Assembly: GCA_021298575.1 (NCBI GenBank)
Contig: JAJTFM010000032.1
Location: forward strand, 1 to 32,313
DNA from: Saprospiraceae bacterium
Lineage (GTDB): Bacteria; Bacteroidota; Bacteroidia; Chitinophagales; Saprospiraceae
Direction: 5' to 3'
Length of the DNA: 32,313 nt
The position numbers and the translations under genes are program-made. The notes under the pieces were generated by a model, which made no database searches, was not told the DNA's origin, and worked only from the letters and a program-made list of their open reading frames with translations. This document shows positions 1 to 6,908 of this stretch, piece after piece; positions within the stretch are counted from its first letter, which is position 1; every line of letters begins with the position of its first letter.

Positions 1-1
1 T

Positions 2-481
2 AATGTCATGACGGCCATTGCCCTCGGGATATATTTCAAGGTACCTGCCATGAAAATCAGGGATGCGCTGGAGCAGTACACGCCATCCAACAACCGGTCG
101 CAGGTCGTTGCATTCAGGGGGGCGAAGGTGTTGCTGGATGCCTACAATGCCAATCCGAGCAGTATGAGACCGGCACTGGACAGTCTGGTCTCCATGCCGG
201 CAAAAAGAAAAATTGCCATTTTGGGCGATATGCTGGAACTCGGTCAGGAGAGCGAGAAAGAGCACGAAGCCATTATGCGGCTGGCTGTCCGCTTGAGGAT
301 TCATCAGCTGGTACTGGTTGGCCCGGAGTTCGGGAAGACCTCTTACAGAGATTACGGAGTACTGCACTTTGCCGATAATTCTGGTGCAAAAGACTGGCTC
401 GACAGGCAGGAGCTGAATGATAAAACACTGATACTTATAAAAGGCTCCAGAGGGATAAGGCTGGAGACGCTGGTGCAATAA
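2..481 (+). CDS. murF: UDP-N-acetylmuramoyl-tripeptide--D-alanyl-D-alanine ligase, C-terminal part
   Basis: This is the 3' end of a Mur ligase whose start lies before the window; the open frame runs from base 2. Known role: MurF adds D-Ala-D-Ala to UDP-MurNAc-tripeptide in the cytoplasm, the last soluble step of the peptidoglycan precursor pathway. Visible evidence: an N-x-x-x-AIALGIYF segment at the domain 2/3 junction, the NNRSQ motif, and the strongly conserved DAYNANPSSMRPAL block that is diagnostic of MurF. These are followed by the Rossmann-like ligase C domain (AILGDMLELG, then LVGPEFGK and LIKGSRGIRLE). The KGSRG/R-x-E ending is normal for MurF, so the 3' end is intact. The next gene is convergent, with only about 14 bases between the stop codons. 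The function call is sure; only the N-terminal ATP-binding half is missing, because of the window edge. Confidence 0.95.
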   Translation, partial: NVMTAIALGIYFKVPAMKIRDALEQYTPSNNRSQVVAFRGAKVLLDAYNANPSSMRPALDSLVSMPAKRKIAILGDMLELGQESEKEHEAIMRLAVRLRIHQLVLVGPEFGKTSYRDYGVLHFADNSGAKDWLDRQELNDKTLILIKGSRGIRLETLVQ

Positions 482-495
482 ACCGGGGTTATTTT

Positions 496-972
496 TCAGA
501 ACCTTTCCATGGCCTTGAGAAGTCGTTCGGGCAATTCTTCGCGGCAGGCTGCCTGATAGTCCTGAAGCGAGCACGGTATCAGGCGGTGTCGTTCCAGTTT
601 GCCTGTGGTTGTTACAGGCACCTGCATCCACCAGCGGCCGCTTTTATTGCTTTTCCAGAAGGTAATCTGGTAATTCAGTTTCCGCAGATAGACAACATAC
701 TCGGTGAGGCCGGTCTGAGCGGCCGGATAATCGCCCTTTCTGCTGAAGAAACCATCGAGAAAATACCAGAGCATTTGTGCAGTCACCTGCGCGGTTTGTG
801 CATCCCGGTCGCGCTCGTGAGTAAATCCGTATATACCGAAAGATGTCAGTTTATCGCTCATGCCGGCATACCTGCATATCTGGCAGGCTTCTTCGACGAA
901 CAGGCCGGAGGGCGTTGGCCTATCTACCCCCGGGGCTTCCGACTGTCTGATGGCCGACAGGTGAAAAGCCAC
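496..972 (-). CDS. arginase/formimidoylglutamase-family protein, C-terminal part of a frameshifted gene
   Basis: C-terminal piece of the same gene. The in-frame coding probably begins earlier than the ATG at 972, at about base 1010, where this frame reads LEETEPVIRDADLVAFHLSA. Visible family blocks: EPVIRDAD, SAIRQSEAPG (where active enzymes have SxDxDxxDPxxAPG; both aspartates are replaced), EEACQICRYAGMSDK, AQMLWYFLDGFFSRKGDYP, FWKSNKSGRWWMQVP, and the ending CSLQDYQAACREELPERLLKAMERF. The lost metal ligands mean that even a restored protein would probably be a non-catalytic family member, as is common in this Bacteroidota subgroup (family knowledge). It ends about 14 bases from the murF stop, convergently. 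The C-terminal half has an intact family-like ending, so the disruption looks recent or artefactual. Confidence 0.7.
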   Translation of the reverse strand: MAFHLSAIRQSEAPGVDRPTPSGLFVEEACQICRYAGMSDKLTSFGIYGFTHERDRDAQTAQVTAQMLWYFLDGFFSRKGDYPAAQTGLTEYVVYLRKLNYQITFWKSNKSGRWWMQVPVTTTGKLERHRLIPCSLQDYQAACREELPERLLKAMERF

Positions 973-1523
973 CAGATCGGCGTCGCGGATAACAGGTTCT
1001 GTTTCTTCCAGTGCTGAATATCTGCTGCCGGAGTCTGATGCACCTGAAGCCCTATTTGTCCGAAGTGAAACAACAGCGGATGCCTGGGGTGTAAAACAGC
1101 ATCATATACGTCCTGTCCGCGGTAGGTTTCGTCTATTGCCACCATATTAACCAGTGCCTTGGTATCCTGGTATGCCAGAAACTGGGCACGTGCCAGATCA
1201 TTCTTTGTGCCAATTACGATCGGGACGATCTTCCCGCTCAGCAGTTCATACAGAACAGGGATCAGAAAGGATGCCTCATTTTTCCGCAGGTTGCCGAGGT
1301 CGGCTACCGACAGGGCGGGGAAGGGATTTTCGTAGCGGTACAGTTGTTCCCTGACAGCATTGGCCTCCTTCTCCCCGGCACCAATAATGGCTACGCGTAT
1401 TTTTTTCAGATCGGGCAACTGACCATGAAACAGCAGCATGTTTGGTCCGAGGGTGTTCTTCGGAAGCTGACCGGTCGTTTTGACCAGTGGGGCGGGAATT
1501 GTTTTTAACCAGTTTTGCAGCAT
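924..1523 (-). CDS. arginase/formimidoylglutamase-family protein, N-terminal part of a frameshifted gene
   Basis: N-terminal piece of a Bacteroidota ureohydrolase-fold protein. The family pattern is recognisable: RVAIIGAGEKEANAVREQLY, then VADLGNL, then IGTKNDLARAQFLAY (where the family has GGSQDLTYAQY), then LLFHFGQIGLQ. True arginases and formimidoylglutamases bind two manganese ions through an early His, a DAHxD motif and an SxDxDxxDP motif. Here the corresponding segments read IGTKNDL and AIDETYRG, so the metal ligands are absent and hydrolase activity is unlikely. The frame matches the family to about HWKKQN (near base 995-1013), after which its last roughly 30 residues are out-of-frame translation. 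The rest of the protein continues in another frame. A -7 box (TATTTTTG, minus strand) lies 30 bases upstream of the ATG at 1523. This is either a pseudogene or a sequence error, on top of an already degenerate active site. Confidence 0.72.
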   Translation of the reverse strand: MLQNWLKTIPAPLVKTTGQLPKNTLGPNMLLFHGQLPDLKKIRVAIIGAGEKEANAVREQLYRYENPFPALSVADLGNLRKNEASFLIPVLYELLSGKIVPIVIGTKNDLARAQFLAYQDTKALVNMVAIDETYRGQDVYDAVLHPRHPLLFHFGQIGLQVHQTPAADIQHWKKQNLLSATPIWWLFTCRPSDSRKPRG

Positions 1524-1553
1524 GAGAGGAGGTTACATAGGGTGTTTTCGTTG

Positions 1554-1561
1554 CAAAAATA
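1554..1561 (-). promoter_or_regulatory. Bacteroidota -7 box for the arginase-family gene
   Basis: Reads TATTTTTG on the minus strand, matching the TAnnTTTG consensus, 30 bases before the ATG at 1523. No clear -33 TTTG is seen upstream. Confidence 0.45.
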
Positions 1562-1626
1562 GGAGATGATTGTGGAGCAGGTGATAATTAATGTGAAATT
1601 CCGCTTTCCGACATTCATTTAGGTAG

Positions 1627-1634
1627 TACATTTG
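1627..1634 (+). promoter_or_regulatory. Bacteroidota -7 box for the alanine dehydrogenase/epimerase operon
   Basis: TACATTTG followed by C matches the TAnnTTTG consensus, 21 bases before the ATG at 1656. It overlaps an in-frame TTG at 1632, which argues against that TTG being the start codon. Confidence 0.5.
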
Positions 1635-1655
1635 CATTCAGGATCACTTAAATCC

Positions 1656-2849
1656 ATGGAACCTTTACCATACCATCAGACTCAGCCTGAAATGCTGGAT
1701 GTACACCCCCGGCAGCAGCGGCTTTTCATAGGAATCCCAAAGGAAACAACCCTTCAGGAGAATCGCGTGGCACTCGTACCGCATGCGGTTGCGACCCTCA
1801 CGGCTCATGGGCACAGGGTGATTGTAGAGAACGGTGCAGGCGAAAAGTCGAGTTTCAGTGACTATGAGTATGCCGAGGCCGGCGCCCAGCTGGCCCACAA
1901 CACAGAAGAAGTTTTCAAGGCCGATGTATTACTGAAGGTGGCGCCGCCCACTCATGCTGAAATCGAGCTGATGAAACCCGGTCAGGTGATTATCTCTCCC
2001 ATACACCTGCCGCTGATGGACGCCGAATACATAGCCCAGCTGCAGAAAAAACGCGTGATAGCGCTCGCCATGGAGTATATCCGCGACGATGAGACCGGCA
2101 ATTTCCCTGTGGTAAATGCCATGAGTGAAATATCGGGTACCAGTGCCATTCTGATTGCTGCCGAACTTCTTTCCAATACGCGAGGGGGGAAGGGCGTACT
2201 GCTCGGTGGCATCGCCGGGGTGCCACCAGCCAAGGTAATTATTCTGGGAGCCGGCGTGGTGGCAGAATTTGCTACCCGGACAGCCCAGGGCCTCGGAGCC
2301 GAGGTGCGTATTTTCGACAATAATGTGTACAAACTGATGCAATTGCAGAGCCAGCTGGGGCGACAGTTGCACACATCGGTAATCAATCCGAGTCACCTGA
2401 AGGAGCAGTTGCAAACTGCCGACGTCGCTATCGGAGCCTTTCACTCTGCCAGCGGGGGCAGTCCGCTGATTGTACCGGAGGAAATGATTATGCGCATGAG
2501 GCCCGGATCGGTTATTGTAGATATCAGCATAGATCAGGGCGGCTGCTTTGAAACCTCGAAAGCAACCACCCATGAAAAACCGACATTTGTACAGCACGGA
2601 GTGATTCACTACTGTGTGCCCAATATCCCTTCCCGGGTAGCCCGCACAGCTTCCCTTGCCATCAGCAATATTTTTGCCTCTATGTTGCTGAGAGCGGAAG
2701 CCGGCGGTGTGCTGCCGCTCATTATTTCCCAGCCCGGCCTGCGAAACGGTGTGTATGTCTATCGAGGTTCCCTCACCAATGCCCATATTGGCGAGCGCTT
2801 TCAGATACGAAGCACCGATCTCGATCTGCTGATTACTTCTCATTTCTGA
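1656..2849 (+). CDS. ald: alanine dehydrogenase, long Bacteroidota-type paralogue
   Basis: About 397 residues in the AlaDH/PNT family, which deaminates L-alanine oxidatively to pyruvate, ammonia and NADH in the cytoplasm. The N-terminal domain begins LFIGIPKETTLQENRVALVP and contains the conserved substrate arginine (ENRVAL). The NAD domain has the glycine motif VIILGAGVVAEFATR, and IDQGGCFETS carries the catalytic aspartate. The histidine of the YFHF region of classical enzymes is kept (SPIHLP), but the second lysine of the KVKEP motif is alanine (LLKVAPP), as seen from alignment with the second copy at 11929. It has an extra N-terminal segment of about 25 residues relative to that copy. The ATG at 1656 was chosen because the upstream TTG overlaps a promoter box. 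Its stop lies one base before the dipeptide epimerase start, so the two are surely co-transcribed. A related NAD-dependent dehydrogenase role cannot be excluded. Confidence 0.85.
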   Translation: MEPLPYHQTQPEMLDVHPRQQRLFIGIPKETTLQENRVALVPHAVATLTAHGHRVIVENGAGEKSSFSDYEYAEAGAQLAHNTEEVFKADVLLKVAPPTHAEIELMKPGQVIISPIHLPLMDAEYIAQLQKKRVIALAMEYIRDDETGNFPVVNAMSEISGTSAILIAAELLSNTRGGKGVLLGGIAGVPPAKVIILGAGVVAEFATRTAQGLGAEVRIFDNNVYKLMQLQSQLGRQLHTSVINPSHLKEQLQTADVAIGAFHSASGGSPLIVPEEMIMRMRPGSVIVDISIDQGGCFETSKATTHEKPTFVQHGVIHYCVPNIPSRVARTASLAISNIFASMLLRAEAGGVLPLIISQPGLRNGVYVYRGSLTNAHIGERFQIRSTDLDLLITSHF

Positions 2850-2850
2850 T

Positions 2851-3870
2851 ATGCGGCTTTCGCACCATCCGCTTCTGCTTGAACTGTGTCACCCCTTCCG
2901 GCTGGCCACGGGCGTGCGCACGCACACGAACGTCACCCTGACGCGTATTGAACTCGGCCCGTTTTCGGGCGATGGAGAGGCTGCTATGCCGCCCTATTAC
3001 GGAGAGACACACGCCTCTTCTGCCCTTTTTCTCGATCAGGCCACACGCATACTTGAAAACACCGGAGATGAGTTTCTCCGGCTGGATTCAGCAAATCGCA
3101 GCCGGTGGATTGCTGATTTAATGCGTAAAGTGGATGATATTGCTCCCGGAAACAACGCGGCCAAAGCATCGGTGGACATTGCCCTGCACAACCTGTGGAG
3201 CAGTGTTGAGGGCAAACCGCTTCATATATTACTCGGGATCGACCCCCGGAAAATGCCACCGACCAGTTTTACACTGGGCATGGACACACCGGAGATACTG
3301 CGTCAGAAACTGACCGAAGCAACCGGATTCGAAATCATAAAAATAAAACTCGGTTCTGACGACGACAGGGCCATCATACGAACAGTCAGGGAGTACAGTG
3401 ACCTGCCGATATATGCCGATGCCAATCAGGGCTGGCGCGACAGAGGCCAGGCGCTGGAGCTGGTACACTGGCTGGCGGAGCAGGGAGTAAAACTCATCGA
3501 ACAGCCCTTTCACAAGGATGACCTGGTATCGTCGGCCTGGCTCACAGAACGATCGCCCCTGCCGGTATTCGCTGATGAAAGTTTCCAGCGACTGGCCGAT
3601 CTGGATTGGGTGGCATACTCCTTCCACGGGGTAAATGTGAAACTCATGAAGTGTACCGGTATATCGGAAGCACTTCGAATCGTGGAGGCGGCGAGAAAAA
3701 AAGGCTTGAAACTGATGACAGGCTGTATGACAGAAACCTCGTGTGGCATACTTGCTGCTGCAGCAATTGCCCCGCTTTTCGATTACGCCGACCTTGACGG
3801 ATGCTGGCTTGTAAACAACAATCCATACCCGGTACCACTGCTGGAAAACGGTAAAGTCATACTCCGGTAG
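2851..3870 (+). CDS. L-Ala-D/L-Glu (dipeptide) epimerase
   Basis: A 339-residue member of the enolase superfamily, MLE/dipeptide-epimerase subgroup. These enzymes invert the alpha carbon of the second residue of dipeptides such as L-Ala-D-Glu from peptidoglycan. Visible catalytic set: KxK (K164, K166) in IIKIKLG; metal ligands D190 (ADANQGW), E217 (LIEQPF) and D242 (FADES); opposite-face lysine K264 (NVKLMKCTGI); and a DxD near the C-terminus (D314, D316 in DYADLDG), which in the Ala-Glu epimerases contacts the dipeptide ammonium group (family knowledge). The length is normal. Its ATG follows the alanine dehydrogenase stop by one base. The likely joint job is turning L-Ala-D-Glu into L-Ala-L-Glu, which peptidases split, with the L-Ala going to the dehydrogenase. 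The exact dipeptide specificity is not proven by sequence. Confidence 0.88.
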   Translation: MRLSHHPLLLELCHPFRLATGVRTHTNVTLTRIELGPFSGDGEAAMPPYYGETHASSALFLDQATRILENTGDEFLRLDSANRSRWIADLMRKVDDIAPGNNAAKASVDIALHNLWSSVEGKPLHILLGIDPRKMPPTSFTLGMDTPEILRQKLTEATGFEIIKIKLGSDDDRAIIRTVREYSDLPIYADANQGWRDRGQALELVHWLAEQGVKLIEQPFHKDDLVSSAWLTERSPLPVFADESFQRLADLDWVAYSFHGVNVKLMKCTGISEALRIVEAARKKGLKLMTGCMTETSCGILAAAAIAPLFDYADLDGCWLVNNNPYPVPLLENGKVILR

Positions 3871-3986
3871 CGGAGAAAAATATTCTTTTTTCCAGTAAAA
3901 TGGATTGTTATGAGGCAGATTCGGGCATAACGCAACCTTTTTTTATTTGAAATCAAATTTTCTTTCTTTATTTGCCTGACTAATAG

Positions 3987-4006
3987 GGTTTTACAAAACC
4001 GGTTTT
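3987..4006. promoter_or_regulatory. overlapping palindromes upstream of the TonB receptor gene
   Basis: Two overlapping inverted repeats: GGTTTT-AC-AAAACC (3987-4000) and the perfect 12-base palindrome AAAACCGGTTTT (3995-4006). They lie 37-56 bases before the receptor ATG. They could be an operator or an mRNA hairpin; the AT-rich context means chance is possible. The rest of the 172-base gap is AT-rich with no clear -7 box. Confidence 0.3.
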
Positions 4007-4042
4007 CTGAGATAGTTTTTTCTGAAAAAACAACCAATCTGT

Positions 4043-6865
4043 ATGAGGGGACTCTACAAAATTTTGATTTTCAATTCATTGTACCTGCTCTGCTCATTCT
4101 CTGTAATCAGTGCACAGGTAACCTTGAAAGGACGGGTACGGGATGCCGGAACAGGTGAAGACCTGATTGGGGTGACAATTCTCGTTGCCGGACAGAAGGG
4201 TGGAACCCAGACTGACTATGAAGGTCAGTTCTCTGTACGCGTCGAGTCTCTGCCTGCCACGCTGAATGTTTCCTATACCGGGTATGAAAGTCAGGAGGTG
4301 AAGGTAGCCACAGCTGCAGAGCGTCTTGAAATACGCCTGAGTACCAGTACCATCATCATGAGTGAAGCGGTGGTAGTGGGTCAGCGTATTGATGACAAAC
4401 AAAAGGCAGCACCACTGACCATAGAGAATCTGGATGCCATTGCCATCAAGCAGACTGCCGCTGTGAGTTTTTACAACGGACTGGGCAATCTGAAGGGGGT
4501 TGACCTCACCACGGCCTCGCTTGGTTTCACTATTATCAATACACGCGGCTTTAACTCCACCAGTCCGGTGCGTTCGCTGCAGATTATTGATGGAGTGGAC
4601 AACCAGGCACCGGGACTCAACTTCTCACTGGGTAATTTCCTGGGAGCCAGCGATCTGGACGTGCTCAAGGTAGATCTGGTGCAGGGTGCGAGTTCGGCGT
4701 TTTATGGTCCGAATGCATTCAACGGGGTTATTTCGATGGAAACAAAGAACCCGTTTGTTCACCGCGGCTTGTCGGCAAGCGTGAAGTACGGCAGCCGGAA
4801 TCTGGCAGAGACAGCTATTCGCTGGGCAGAGGCTTTCAAAAACAAGAAAGGAGAGTTTGCTTCAGCCCTGAAAGTGAACCTCTTTTACCTGCGTGCCGAC
4901 GACTGGGAGGCACAGAACTATTCGCCTGTGGATGGCAGTGACTCGGGTGCCGACAATCCGGGCCGTTTCGATGCCGTGAATATCTATGGCGACGAGTACT
5001 ATTCACTCAGCGATTTTTCGGACCCGGCCAACCTGTCACAAAGCCGCGCTGGTCTGGGTGTGTTTCACCGGACGGGCTACAGGGAGGAAGACCTCGTTGA
5101 TTACAATACGAAAAACCTGAAAGCGGGTATGGCGTACCACATACGAACGAAGCCTTCGCTGGAGTACGATTCGCCCGAACTGATTATTGCGTCCAACTTC
5201 GGCAGCGGTACAACCGTATATCAGGGTGACAATCGTTTCAGTCTGAGGGGAATAAAATTTTTCCAGAACCGTCTCGAGTTCAGGAAAAAAGATAAATATT
5301 TCATCCGGATGTATGCCACCCATGAAGATGCCGGCAGGTCGTTTGACCCATATTTCACGGCTCTGCGCCTGCAGAGTGCCGTGAAGAGCGATGAAATATG
5401 GTCTAAGAACTATAACCGCTACTGGGGCGACGAAATCTATCCGCAGATGCGCCAGGCAGGTTACCCCGACCCACAGGTCATTTTCGTGGATACCTTCCCG
5501 TTTGTAGTACTTAATTATACAGCCAACGAGGAGTGGATCAGGAATAATCAGGACAAGCTTGCCGAGTGGCATCAGGTGGTGGAGCAACTGGCCAATCAGG
5601 CTGATCCGCAGGAGGCTTCCACGAGGGCATTTCTTGTGCCGGGCACTCCCGAGTTCCAGCAGGAGTTCGACAGAATAACTTCGCTGAAATCAACAGAGGG
5701 CGGTACCAGATTTTACGACAAGTCGGCACTTTACCATGTGAACGGAGAACACCGTTTCACCCCGAAATGGACAGACGAAATACGCATTGGCGCTTCGGGC
5801 AGGCTGTACACCCCCAACTCCCAGGGAACCATCTTCAAGGATACGGCAGGTACAGAGCCTATCAGGAATATGGAGTTCGGTATATATGCAGGTATTGAGA
5901 AGAAACTCTTCGATGATCGCGTTATCACGAACCTGACCGCCCGGGTTGACAAAAACCAGAACTTTAACTGGGTATCCACTCCGGCTGCTTCGGTAGTGTG
6001 GAAGCCCAAAGACAATAACTATCTGCGCCTGTCCTTCTCGTCGGCTGTCAGAAATCCGACGTTAACCGATCAGTACCTGAACCTGAATGTAGGTCGTGCC
6101 ACCCTGCTGGGTAACCTCGAAGGGTTTTACGATCTGATTACCGTGGAATCGTTCAGAAAATATCTCGATGATTATACCCCTGTGGTGCGGTTCGATGCTG
6201 CACCAATTCAGCCGGAAAAGGTGAAGACATTTGAGGCGGGTTACCGTACTACTCTTTTTGACCGGCTCTATGTTGATGCTGGCTATTATTTCAGTATCTA
6301 CAATGACTTCATCGGCTACAATATCGGCATTGACTCCGATTTTGATCCACAGACCGGTTTCCCGATCAATACCAGGGTTTACAGGGTGGCTGCCAATTCG
6401 ACGAATGAAGTGACCACGCAGGGACTGGCTGTGGGTCTGAACTATTATTTTTCGAAGTACTATATGCTGGCTGGTAATTACTCCTGGAACCGTCTGAACA
6501 AGACCTTTGCCGACGACCCGATCATTCCTGCATTCAACACACCCGAGCACAAGTATAACATCAGTCTCTCGGGCAGAGACGTTCCGGTAAACCTTGGTTT
6601 TGCCCGTTTGAAAAAAACAGGCTTCAATATCACCTACAAATGGATAGAGGGTTTCACCTTTGAGGGTTCTCCGCAGTTTACAGGCAGGATACCTACCTAT
6701 GATCTGCTGGACGCACAGGTAAATGCTACCTTCGACGAAATCAACACGACAATAAAAATAGGAGCATCCAACATTCTGAACAATCAGGTGGCTCAGACAT
6801 ACGGCGGGCCGCGAATCGGAACTATGGCCTATGCCACCATTCTGTACGATTTTTCAAAAAAATGA
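4043..6865 (+). CDS. TonB-dependent outer-membrane receptor
   Basis: 940 residues. A signal peptide ends near SVISAQ (about residue 25). A carboxypeptidase-regulatory-like beta-sandwich follows (about 26-105; VTLKGRVRDAGTGEDLIGVTILVAG, then FSVRV and LNVSYTGYES). Next is the plug domain (about 115-240; TIENLDAIAIKQTAA, IINTRGFNSTSPVRSLQIIDGV, and VDLVQGASSAFYGPNAFNGVI) and a long beta-barrel rich in aromatic residues, ending with ATILYDFSKK. Such receptors import ligands across the outer membrane using TonB/ExbBD energy. There is no SusD gene beside it, so it is not a standard SusCD glycan pair. Instead a secreted hydrolase-like gene follows after 43 bases, probably in the same operon. The substrate is unknown. 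The start ATG at 4043 is set by the signal peptide. Confidence 0.93.
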   Translation: MRGLYKILIFNSLYLLCSFSVISAQVTLKGRVRDAGTGEDLIGVTILVAGQKGGTQTDYEGQFSVRVESLPATLNVSYTGYESQEVKVATAAERLEIRLSTSTIIMSEAVVVGQRIDDKQKAAPLTIENLDAIAIKQTAAVSFYNGLGNLKGVDLTTASLGFTIINTRGFNSTSPVRSLQIIDGVDNQAPGLNFSLGNFLGASDLDVLKVDLVQGASSAFYGPNAFNGVISMETKNPFVHRGLSASVKYGSRNLAETAIRWAEAFKNKKGEFASALKVNLFYLRADDWEAQNYSPVDGSDSGADNPGRFDAVNIYGDEYYSLSDFSDPANLSQSRAGLGVFHRTGYREEDLVDYNTKNLKAGMAYHIRTKPSLEYDSPELIIASNFGSGTTVYQGDNRFSLRGIKFFQNRLEFRKKDKYFIRMYATHEDAGRSFDPYFTALRLQSAVKSDEIWSKNYNRYWGDEIYPQMRQAGYPDPQVIFVDTFPFVVLNYTANEEWIRNNQDKLAEWHQVVEQLANQADPQEASTRAFLVPGTPEFQQEFDRITSLKSTEGGTRFYDKSALYHVNGEHRFTPKWTDEIRIGASGRLYTPNSQGTIFKDTAGTEPIRNMEFGIYAGIEKKLFDDRVITNLTARVDKNQNFNWVSTPAASVVWKPKDNNYLRLSFSSAVRNPTLTDQYLNLNVGRATLLGNLEGFYDLITVESFRKYLDDYTPVVRFDAAPIQPEKVKTFEAGYRTTLFDRLYVDAGYYFSIYNDFIGYNIGIDSDFDPQTGFPINTRVYRVAANSTNEVTTQGLAVGLNYYFSKYYMLAGNYSWNRLNKTFADDPIIPAFNTPEHKYNISLSGRDVPVNLGFARLKKTGFNITYKWIEGFTFEGSPQFTGRIPTYDLLDAQVNATFDEINTTIKIGASNILNNQVAQTYGGPRIGTMAYATILYDFSKK

Positions 6866-6908
6866 TTCTCCTTTCTCGCAATTGATTTATAAACCAACCA
6901 CTTTTATC

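Noticed and set aside
1929-2843. 304-residue minus-strand open frame opposite the first alanine dehydrogenase
   Set aside because: Shadow of a conserved enzyme gene; composition rich in His/Gly/Gln without domain pattern.
6831-6908. Earlier in-frame start for the hydrolase-like gene
   Set aside because: Overlaps the end of the TonB receptor gene and places 26 residues before a good signal peptide.
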